A stretch of DNA of 64,000 nt from Turritopsis dohrnii (taxonomy: Eukaryota; Cnidaria; Hydrozoa; Anthoathecata; Oceaniidae): NCBI GenBank assembly GCA_027922465.2, contig BQMF02000638.1:124001-188000 (forward strand), read 5' to 3'. Made by a program: the position numbers and the translations under genes. Position 1 is the stretch's first letter. The number at the start of each line of letters is the position of its first letter. Of the stretch, positions 55,626 through 64,000 are shown in pieces. A model generated the notes under the pieces. It saw only the letters and a list, made by a program, of their open reading frames with translations, had not been told where the DNA came from and made no database searches.

Positions 55626-58568
55626 ATGAAAAAAAAATCAGAAAAAGTAAAAGCAAAAAGAAAACAACAGTATCAAAATAATTCAAGGGCAATAAATAGA
55701 CTTAAGAAAGAACACAGGATGAGTGGTATAGATCCATATTCAAGAGTCAAAAAATTCAAAAACTCCATTGTTGACATTACGTATGTGTGTCATGTAGTCG
55801 GTATCTTTATATAAGATCTGTTAAAATCTATCATGAGGAGAGATATACAAGAAATTGTGTTAACCCAAATTGTCATCTAGCAGTTACTTTTGATGACTCA
55901 CTATATTTATGTAATACATGTGATAAGAAATTGTGCAGAAAAGAAATACCTTGTCAAAGTGTTAGCAATAAACTAGAATTGTTTGATTTGCCAACGCATT
56001 TTCAGGATTTGAATAAACTTAAGCGCATTGCAATTTCCCAACGAATATTATTTGCTAAGGTTTGAATTATGCCAAAGGGTCAATTTCCTAAAATTAAGGA
56101 AACTGTTTGTAATATCCGTATTGAAACGGACACTGTTTGTAATACTTTGCCTAGGAATGTTAATGATAGTGGTGTCATCTTCATGAAATTGAAAAGGAAA
56201 TTGTGCTATAATTCTCATGTTATTGCAGAATCAGTTAGGCCTGAGTTGGTGCTTTCCCTTTTGCAATATTTATAGACTGCTAATCATCTGTACAAAGATG
56301 TGGATATACAGGATGTCATTTCAGCCAGAGATAATATTTTTGAAGTAAAATATATCAATGGTGAAAAAGAGGACGCAGATTTTAATATTCTAAGTAAGTC
56401 TGATGATTATCCCACCATCAATTTTGTTGATGATAAAGATGTAAAGAGTAAGTGTAAAGATGTAAAGTAAGTGTAAAGATGTAAGTGTAAGATGTAAGAT
56501 GTAAGATGTAAGAGTAAGTGTAAAGATGTAAAGAGTAAGTGCAAATATGAAATTGATGATTTTGAAGCTAAGAACCCATTGGATGAACATCGACTAAACT
56601 GTGTAGAAACTACATTGATATCTAAATGTTGTAGCTGATGATGAAAATATCATAATTGGACCAGGCCAAGGAAAGGCACCTGTAAATAATTTGTTGAAGA
56701 ACTTGCTTTCCCAGATTTATTTCCATTAGGGAAATTTGGTTACACTGCTACTCGAGAAATTAAATTATCTCATACTAAGTATTTCAATCAACGGTTATTG
56801 AATTATACCCAAAGATTTGCGTCAGATGCAGATTATATAGTTTTTGCAAATTTTATGTCTCAGCAAATTAATCTGCAAAACCAAATGAATGTTTCAATGC
56901 GCATAGCATCAGGTCACAATGTTACTCCACAAATGCTTAGTCAAAGTTTTAAAGATACTGTTAATTCTTTTGTAGTAAATGATGAAGCATACAGCTTGAT
57001 GATGTTTTAGCTATGGTTAAACAACTATGATTTCCATCAGTTTTTTTAACTTTATCATGTGCTGACTTGTGGTGGGATGAATTAGTTGTAATCATTTCTA
57101 AATTAGATGGTGCCAGTGAAATCGTAGAGCTGTCACACTTTGAAAGATGTGAATTGCTAAATAGCAACTCTGTGTTGCTAGCTAGATATTTCCAATTCCG
57201 TGTTAAAAATATTTTTAAAGAGATTGCCATCGAAGGGCCAATTGGAAGAGTTTTATATTATGCCATTAGGGTTGAATTTCAAACCAAGGGCTCTCCTCAT
57301 GTACATTGTTTACTATGGTGCGAAAATATGCCATGCTTATCTATTGATACAATAGACGAATACACTGAATTTTTGGATTCAGTTATTTCAGCGAATATAC
57401 CGAGTGAATCATCAAAACTAAAAGATCTTGTACTAAGATATCAATTACACCACCACTCAAAAACCTGTAAGAAGTATAATTATAAAGAATGCCGGTTTGG
57501 ATATGGCCATTTTTTTACACGAAAAACAATAATTGCAAAGCCACTTCAAGAAGATATGTCACCTGATGAAAAAGGTGTAATTCTTTTGAAGCAAAAACTT
57601 ATTTTGCAAAAAGTAAAGCAGCATATCGACACTGAATTAAACCCAAAGAGAAAAAATTTCGTAAAAACAAAATTATTAAAATTGTAAAAAGCTTTTCGGC
57701 TTACGCCATCATCAGTTACATTAAATGCAAAAATGGCGAGCGTTTATAATACAAAAAGAATTTCTTATACCCCGATAAGCCAAATTTTGAGAATGTTTTG
57801 CCAATAGTGAGACTCCTAGTTCCTTAGTTATTTCATTAAAGGATTATGAAAATGCCTTGTCTATTTCTACCGATCAAAATGACTTTCAAATACATTTGAA
57901 GCGATACACAGATTCATGTTTTGTGAATAACTATTTTGATGAAGGGTTGCTTGCATGGTAAGCCAATATTGATTTACAATCAGTATCTAATCACTATAAA
58001 GCTATTTATTACATGTGTGCATATTTTTCAAAAAGTGAAAATTCTTGTTCAAATGCAATGAAAGAAGTACTAAAGCAAAGTTTATAGCAATAGCAAAGAG
58101 TGTTCTGTCCAGGAGAACTAATGCCTGAATTATGGTTACGAAAAGGTTTCCCACAAGTATCGTTTATATGTACTAATTTGCCAAATGACCGCTTCGGATG
58201 TTTAAAAATGAAGAAGAACTGAATGAACTTACTTAAGATAGTCAAGATGTTTTTAAAAGAAATATGCTCGACAGATATGTAGAAAGGCCAAATAAAACTT
58301 TCTCGGGTGGGAAAGTTCTAGTCGTTGATTCATTGTGCTTTGTACAATTTTATAGATTGCAACAAAGACTATTCAGAGATTCAAAATGATAATCAACCAT
58401 TAATTTTGAGTGATGCAGTTGTTGAGGAGAATCATGATCAGACAGCTCTTCCTAAAGTGACACCTTTAATATCCTCGAAAGAATGTTTGAAATGTACAAA
58501 GGTTAAAAAGGTCTTGCGTTATTATACACCTAACAAGCATAGGTATCCGGAAAAATATGCACATCATA
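55626..58568 (+). pseudogene. Helentron Rep region, copy 2
   Basis: Lys-rich start (MKKKSEKVKAKRKQQYQNNS), then in shifted frame YVCVSCSRYLYIRSVKIY and YLCNTCDKKLCRKEIPCQSV (zinc ligands). Helitron_like_N follows from about 56640 (GPGQGKAP, LFPLGKFGYTATREI, KYFNQRLLNYTQRFA). The HUH motif is KGSPHVHCLLW (HVH at 57298-57306) in the frame 57067-57687. The Tyr motif YYMCAYFSKSE lies near 58010-58040, and DNQPLILSDAVVEENHDQTA at 58325-58573 ends at the truncation. Several stops and frameshifts are present. Confidence 0.8.
56438..56545 (+). repeat. Short tandem GTAAGATGTAAGTGTAAAGAT-type repeat
   Basis: Irregular repeats of GATGTAAG and GTAAGTGTAAA across 108 bp, interrupting the Rep N-terminal region; the cause of local frameshifts. 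Confidence 0.8.
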
Positions 58569-58611
58569 TGTGACAATTTAAGGGAAAAGGATAACAATCG
58601 CTTTTGCGATT

Positions 58612-58842
58612 ATAATCTAAAAATCGATTTTGAGATTTTTAAATCTCAAAATCGATTTCTATAAATCGATTTTTTACAATTCATAATCCCAAAATCGATT
58701 CTTGTGAATCCCAAAATCGATTCTTGTGAATCTCAAAATCGGTTCTAATAAATCTCAAAATCGATTTTTGTGAATCTCAAAATCGATTCTTTTGAATCTC
58801 AAAATCGATTTTTTTGAATCTCAAAATCGATTTTTTTGAATT
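58612..58842 (+). repeat. Left ATCGAT subterminal array
   Basis: About ten ATCGAT words spaced 18-30 bp, in the context AATCTCAAAATCGATTNTTG. Confidence 0.9.
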
Positions 58843-59596
58843 ATGAAGGGAGGCATAGATAGACTGTCGTATATAGGTTTCATTAAAGCCGTTTGTTTTT
58901 ATATAATATGCCATGTTTTGAAGTTCGAAAATAATCGGTGATAATTTTGTCGGGGAAAAGTGACGAAAAGTTTTCCTCGGTGAAACTTTCCCCCGACTGA
59001 CATTTATTTAATTATTAGCCGAATAGAAATAAAAAATTGTTATTTCAAACAGTGCTCATCGATAGCAGCTGTAGCCGTCGAAACCTAGTCATAATAAACT
59101 CGCTTGTTCATGACATGATAAACACTAATTTATTCAAATATATAGTGACTTTATTTATTAAACGGAAATGTTTTTCTAGCAATAAAAAGTTTCCCAAAAG
59201 CATTTATTTCATTGATAATAATCGTCTACGTCTACACTTTCATTGCTGCTCTTGAAGAGGCGGTTGTTGTTGCACCTCCACCAAATCTGAAAAGTGAAAA
59301 GTTTAAAAAGACCATGTTATTCGACTTATTGAAATGTACATGTACAGGCAGCACCCGTTCGTGTATTGAATTGCACTTGATGAGCTTGTTCTCATATTCA
59401 GTTGGAGATTAAAGACACAACAGTTCGTTTGAAAGCGACCACAAGTAGAAACCGTCTACCATAATTCTTTTTTTAAGTTGTTCGACGGGATTGCTATTCT
59501 TTGAATCTCTTGGGGGAAAATGTTATAACAGACAAAAGACTTTTCGAAATTGATCATATCGTCACGATTTTAGTGATCGTTGTTGTAACTTCATTA

Positions 59597-59787
59597 AGCT
59601 TGGTTTCCAATAAAATTATTTTTGTTGCACAACGGTTGTGCAACCGTTTTTCAGAACTTTTGCACAACAAGCCTGAATGTTGTGCAACAAAAGATATGTT
59701 GTACAACACAAATTTCCTACACTTGTTGCACAACAAAGTGCTGCAAAACGGTTGCGCAACAAAAATAATTTTATTGGAAACCAAGCT
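59597..59787. mobile_element. Harbinger-type MITE (191 bp) nested in the ATCGAT element
   Basis: Termini AGCTTGGTTTCCAATAAAAT and its exact complement, then TATTTTTGTTGC on both arms. TTA flanks both ends (59594-59596, 59788-59790). The interior repeats TTGTGCAACA/TTGCACAACA and GTTGCACAACGGTTGTGCAA palindromes. Confidence 0.85.
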
Positions 59788-59860
59788 TTACGATAATGTT
59801 TTTAGGTTCAATATTTGGATGAAGGATAAATGCTGGAGGAGACAAATGAAAACATTTTAA

Positions 59861-60880
59861 CGTCGGCTTGACGAGTTGCAAGAGTTCTCTTTTGAAATAC
59901 TCACCTTCGTTTAAATAAAATAATACCTGTTTCCATCAGTTTTTCATCATATGTTTACGTAGATGATTGTCTGAAAGCTGTGTTTACGCAGGGCTGCAAA
60001 ACTCTCCCATGTCCTAGCTGTACAATTCTCGCAGTCAATGGACAGTTGGAAAAGCTACGCAAGTTTCTTTTATGGAATTGCCGGTTAAGCTTCCATTTAA
60101 CAGTGATATTGTAAAGAGAGCTGGAAACTAAAATGCTTTTTAATTTCACTAAAATAAAACGAAAACGAGTCTTACTGGTACCACTAATGTTTTCTTATTC
60201 TTTCGGTAGGTGAAGAAATGAATTCGTATAACGAAGGGTTACCTTCAAAATTACCTTAGCACGGTGGTCGTTCTCCCTAGTAACAGCAACTTGGTGAATG
60301 GTCACTTAATATACCTAAGTTATCTTTCGTTATCAATTGAGCACCAAAACTAATATAATAGGTTGAGCATGTTTTTAATTGGATTGAAATCTTCCATCGG
60401 AAATTGCATTGAAAAGCACCATGGGTTCTCCATCGTTGATGCTCAAGCAGTTCATTCATTTAAACAACATGATTATGCAATACCACCTGCACGTTTCAAA
60501 CTGGAAACATGTAGTTCATTATTATTTTTATTACACATTATAAGTAGGCGTTGACGAAAGGAACAAAAAAAAATATTCAGCGATAAAGGCTTTTTAAAAA
60601 AGTTTTAAAAGTTCTAACAATGACTATCTACGTGCGCGATTAAAAGTGCATCTGAGCTAACTCTAGGAGCGCATTTAAGCAAGATGTCTTACGAGGAAAA
60701 TGTTTTGCTAGTGAGAAACACGGCGTAAGGGTTCATTACGTTCGTTACGTTAAATAGTGTCTATGGTTTCCTTGTCACAAGTAAAAGATTATTGTCTTTT
60801 TTCATTATTTAACTTTAATGTTTTCAGAACAATTTCAAGTTAATACCGTTTCTGTATCAAAATTCCCTAGAACGTCACAA
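59861..60880. other. Interior of the ATCGAT element, no gene recognised
   Basis: Only short frames; no DDE-type motifs seen on either strand. Confidence 0.4.
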
Positions 60881-61070
60881 ATCGATTTTGAGATTCAAGA
60901 AAATCGATTTTGAGATTCAAAAAAATCGATTTTGAGATTCTAGAATCGATTTTGAGATTCCAAAGAATCGATTTTGAGATTCTTTGAAATCTTAAACATT
61001 CGATTGGAAATCCCATAATCGATTTCCTAGAATCGATTATTTAATCTCAAAATCGATTTTTGAAGAATCT
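60881..61070 (-). repeat. Right ATCGAT subterminal array
   Basis: About nine ATCGAT words in the context AAATCGATTTTGAGATTC, inverted relative to the left array. Confidence 0.9.
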
Positions 61071-61110
61071 CAAAAGCGATTGTTATCCTTTTCCCTTAAA
61101 TCGTCACATA

Positions 61111-62272
61111 TTTGGATTTCTGCGAAAGCAAGAAATACTTTAAAACCGGCTTTGTTTTTCTTTTTTTTAGATTTCTGCGAAAGCAAGAAAGCTATTACAA
61201 CCGGCTTTGGTTTTTTTTCATACTATCCAAACCTAGCGGTTTTTTGAAAACTGATGCGTGCGTTTACATGAAACCAAAACGCCGTGCAATGTCACCAGCG
61301 AAGAAACCCTTCTAGATTTACAACTTTCTTCGGTCAATATTAAATATATTTCTAATAGCATATACATATTTTAAGATGAAAAAAAATCTATAGAAGAAAC
61401 TTTGAATTACCTTGAACTGTGACCATTCTTTTCTAAAGAAGATTTCAACGTTTTGTCAACAGAAGAGTCAAAAGGTATATATTTGTTTGTTTTTAATGAA
61501 AACACAAAACATCTTCGTTTGTTTCATGTATGGGCTGTTATTCTTTTTAATCTGTGGATACTGAAGCTCAGCTCAGAGTGCTCCTCAGCTCCAACATCAA
61601 AAAATGTGTGTCTATGAATGTTTTAATGTAGCTAATGTTTTAATGTTTGATGATAATATTTTAATGTGTTAATGTTTGATCTGTTTTTAAGTTTATATAT
61701 ATTGTCAATGTCCTTTATTACAAACTGCTTTCCTAATTACTATAGCAAATTGAAACATCTTCCAATTGCCTGTAAACTCAATACACAGCAAATCATGTGA
61801 CAATCCAAAATTTTCCTTTCAGAGTGTTATATAAATATATGTGTGTGGTGATTTAGATAAGTTTAGAGCATAGGTGTTTGTAACATTGGGAATTACGTTT
61901 GTAATTAAGAAGATTGATAGTACATATCAAATATTTATAGTTTATGATTTACGTACGTAATCACTGTGTGAGATCTGATAATCATAAGCTGATTCTGTCA
62001 TTCAGATGTAATTAAGTTTATCGGTGGTGTATATGTATATGCAATGAAGTTTTGCAAAGTGTTGACTACAGTTCTGCAATGCCTCTAGGTGCATATGTAA
62101 TCAGAATTAAGAAGATTGATAATACATATCAAATGTTTAAAGTTTATGATTTATGTACATAATCACTGTGTGACATCTGAAAAGATCAATATAAACATAA
62201 AGCTGATTTTGTACTCCCACAAGAAGGGATGTTTTATGTCATTCAGATGTAATTAAGTTTGTCGGTGGTGTA
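61111..62272 (+). repeat. R1 family, copy 2, with an internal tandem duplication
   Basis: Begins GGATTTCTGCGAAAGCAAGA directly after the ATCGAT element's TA. Blocks match 21650-22650 in order. The stretch 61907-62033 (AAGAAGATTGATAGTACATA ... GTAATTAAGTTTATCGGTGG) recurs as 62108-62268. It is interrupted at 62272 by the next element. Confidence 0.65.
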
Positions 62273-63206
62273 CAGTGTGTCCACCAGAAAGTGGGCACCT
62301 AACTTTTAATAAGCATATCTTTTGTTTTTCGTGCTTGTTTTTTTCAATTTTTATATTAACATAAAGAAAATGTTTTGCTCTTTCCAAATATATGACCCTT
62401 TTCACAGAAAAACCAATTTTTCGGGAAATATAATCGGTTTTACCATGAAACCATGGCATTAAATCAATAACGATCAATTAACGCTTGTTTGAATAGATGT
62501 TAACGACTCGAGTAGCATGGGAAATCATAAAAAGCTAAAATATTGTAATAAAGCTGCGTTTACACAAGGAAAATTTTACGTTTTTACAAGCTTGAAACAT
62601 GAAAGTTTCATTTCTAAAACTCCTTTACAAACTTTTAAAAAGTTTGAATCGTGCTTTTTGATGGGGGATTTCTACCCAGAAACTGCTGTCTAAAAGCCTG
62701 AACAACAGCTACATAACTTTTCGTCTCATGAAACTTTTCTTACAACGAAAGTTCACTGCTGGACTGTTAACTGCATGATTGAATGAATATCATAAAAGTT
62801 TGTTTTCTCGCTTATAAAGACTTTGGCAATGCTTGGGAATATGAAATTATTAAATAATAATAAAAAATTTAAGGTAAATTTACACAATGAAAAAAGGTTT
62901 GTGTCTTTTCAAAAAATTTCGTGACAAAATAAGCACAGCACCACCAGCAGTGGTTGTTTCAACGAAACAAAAGGTTAATTTTTCGTTAAAAGTCTGTTTT
63001 ATTGATCATTACAAAATTAACAACCGTATCGAAACAAAAAATACTTAATATTCTTTAGAATAAAAATTTTTATAAATAACAACTTATATTTTTGGAAAGC
63101 TCAAAAAATCCTCTTTCCAACAGTATAAAAACCGCATTGTATTGTTAAAAACTCGAAAAGTTATTTGTGTTTAAAACAAGGTGCCCACTTTCTGGTGGAC
63201 ACACTG
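62273..63206. mobile_element. Tc1/mariner-type non-autonomous element, 934 bp
   Basis: CAGTGTGTCCACCAGAAAGT at 62273 and its exact complement ending 63206, continuing GGGCACC on both arms. TA outside both ends (62271-62272, 63207-63208). No transposase inside. Confidence 0.9.
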
Positions 63207-63352
63207 TATACGTTGTAACGTAAACGTCATGATTGTTATAATTTAAAATTTCATTTGTTAGCCATTTTGTTCATTTTGTTTCTTTGTTTTATATTCTCAA
63301 GTTACGTTTCTTTTGTTTAGTATTTCTTTTATTAATTAATTGCGTTTCAACC

Positions 63353-63360
63353 TATATAAG
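63353..63360 (+). promoter_or_regulatory. TATA box
   Basis: TATATAAG, followed about 25-30 bp downstream by a pyrimidine-rich TCTTTACACTCTCTCATC start region; fits a polymerase II core promoter for the candidate LTR element. Confidence 0.45.
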
Positions 63361-63782
63361 AGGAAGTTTTTTTTCTTTACACTCTCTCATCAAATTAAGA
63401 ACTCGTAAAGCTCATGAATTAGAGTAACTTATGTCAATCTTAGCATCACACTTTTGGCCAGCTGGTAAGCGTCTCATTTGTATTTATTTATTCGGTTTTC
63501 TCTTCTCTCTTTTTTTTTCTCTCTCTCTTCATCTATAGCTATCTCTGTTTTTCTCTAATTTATATATTTGTTCAAGTCAATTCGCGTTGTATATTAATTT
63601 TCTTAGTTTGAACAACCGAAATATTCAATTCAAAATGTTATGAATCACCCCCACAAGTGCGATGCGCTGAGACCACATTCAAACAGAATCAATCACTTAT
63701 CACTGGACTTAATCAGCCATCGTCAATAATCAATGTCATTTAATCAATTCAACTTAATTCAAGTATCCTATCAACTCGTTGC

Positions 63783-64000
63783 ATGTCAAGGCGAAGTGCA
63801 AAACGACTTGACTACCGTGAGATTCACTCAACTGGACAAGTAACTTACATATCGCATATGTCAAGTGACGAGAATCTGTCTACACAACTTGCAAATTTGT
63901 CTATCGAAGAGGAACTACCCAGAGCCATGTCCACAGTTCAATCAATCATTGAGATAACCCTGTTGGTAGAAGAAGCAAACGACATCATTGACGAGAATGC
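63783..64000 (+). CDS. Gag-like or unknown protein, N-terminal part only
   Basis: An open frame from ATG 63783 continues past the window end: MSRRSAKRLDYREIHSTGQV, TYISHMSSDENLSTQLANLS, then IEEELPRAMSTVQSIIEITL. The SRRSAKRLDYREIHSTG opening recalls the N-termini of retroelement gag proteins ('T-R-S-x-R-x-x-x-x-D-Y-x-x-x-H-x-T-G'). It is 72 codons without a stop, and its base composition is less AT-biased than the surroundings, supporting real coding. No domain can be confirmed from this length. Confidence 0.5.
   Translation, partial: MSRRSAKRLDYREIHSTGQVTYISHMSSDENLSTQLANLSIEEELPRAMSTVQSIIEITLLVEEANDIIDEN

Larger units (their letters stand above)
54833..58568 (+). mobile_element. Second Helentron, with peptidase module, truncated on the right
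   Basis: In order: C76/OTU-like peptidase (54833-55426), a Lys-rich repeat region, zinc-binding Cys pairs, and Rep with HUH and Tyr motifs up to KHRYPEKYAHH. The coding sequence is cut at 58568 by a TA-flanked DNA element, and the helicase and endonuclease are absent. Rep is clearly related to, but not a recent copy of, the one at 12.4-17.3 kb. Confidence 0.8.
58569..61108. mobile_element. TA-flanked inverted-repeat element with ATCGAT arrays, 2.5 kb
   Basis: Left TGTGACAATTTAAGGGAAAA and right (complement) TGTGACGATTTAAGGGAAAA continue as GGATAACAATCGCTTTTG on both sides. TA stands outside each end (58567-58568, 61109-61110), which suits the Tc1/mariner superfamily. Reiterated AAAATCGATTTTGAGATT words follow both termini. 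No transposase was recognised; a Harbinger-type MITE is nested at 59597-59787. Confidence 0.8.
63256..64000 (+). mobile_element. Candidate 5' end of an LTR retrotransposon, runs off the window
   Basis: TGTTAGCC at 63256 could open an LTR. A TATATAAG box is at 63353-63360 and a run of T/C-rich leader follows. GGCCAGCTGGTAAGCG at 63457-63472 could hold an LTR end (CA) and a primer-binding site starting TGG. A gag-like frame begins at 63783. The second LTR is outside the window, so this is a proposal only. Confidence 0.35.

Overview
This window is AT-rich (roughly two thirds A+T by eye) eukaryotic nuclear DNA. GT..AG introns, SINEs, non-LTR and Penelope-like retrotransposons, Helentrons, Harbinger, Tc1/mariner and hAT-like DNA transposons and many MITEs all point to an invertebrate animal. 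A cnidarian, perhaps a hydrozoan, would fit, because 2A-bearing CR1/L2-type LINEs, Helentrons and Harbingers are common there. The sequence alone does not settle the species. There is no prokaryotic signal (no operons, ribosome binding sites or CRISPR).

Almost everything recognisable is a transposable element, mostly decayed. 1-2.6 kb: a PIF/Harbinger element with a MADF-BESS protein and a DDE transposase, each broken by one in-frame stop. 2.7-3.8 kb: a Tc1/mariner transposase whose acid spacing counts as DD41D. 5.1-10.2 kb: a CR1/L2-like LINE with a degenerate 2A motif, split by a small inverted-repeat transposon full of GCGGCCGC sites. That transposon carries a 953-bp, almost perfect inverted copy of its own left flank. 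11.6-12.1 kb: a SAM/helix-turn-helix fragment of an integrase-type protein. 12.4-17.3 kb: a decayed Helentron (Rep, PIF1-like helicase, APE endonuclease). 20.3-21.3 kb: an OB-fold/RPA-like fragment. 28.0-29.3 kb: a Penelope-like element with GIY-YIG and a hammerhead-like core, inserted with a 12-bp target duplication into a dispersed repeat. 29.8-32.4 kb: a DNA element with CCGTATTCG arrays and a small spliced acidic gene. 38.2-39.0 kb: a nine-copy 86-bp minisatellite. 40.2-45.5 kb: pogo-like and mariner-like elements and nested palindromic MITEs.

45.6-47.4 kb holds the best candidate for a non-repeat gene: a chain of very small exons (17-43 nt) on the minus strand, with good splice sites and one continuous reading frame. 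49.7-52.4 kb: palindromic MITEs and a long-TIR element interrupted by a tRNA-derived SINE. 53 kb: the 3' end of another LINE. 54.8-58.6 kb: a second Helentron with a C76/OTU-like peptidase module, cut off by a 2.5-kb TA-flanked element with ATCGAT arrays at both ends. 62.3-63.2 kb: a TA-flanked mariner-type element. The last 750 bases look like the start of an LTR retrotransposon that runs off the window.

The recurring theme is non-autonomous inverted-repeat elements with short palindromic words reiterated near their ends (GCGGCCGC, ATCGAT, CGAATACG), plus one dense GACGTC cluster of the same style. Nested insertions, several with visible target duplications or an empty-site paralogue in the window, give a relative history. 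All coding calls were made by reading translations and motifs, with no database search. Coordinates of element ends are good to a few bases where target duplications are given and looser elsewhere.
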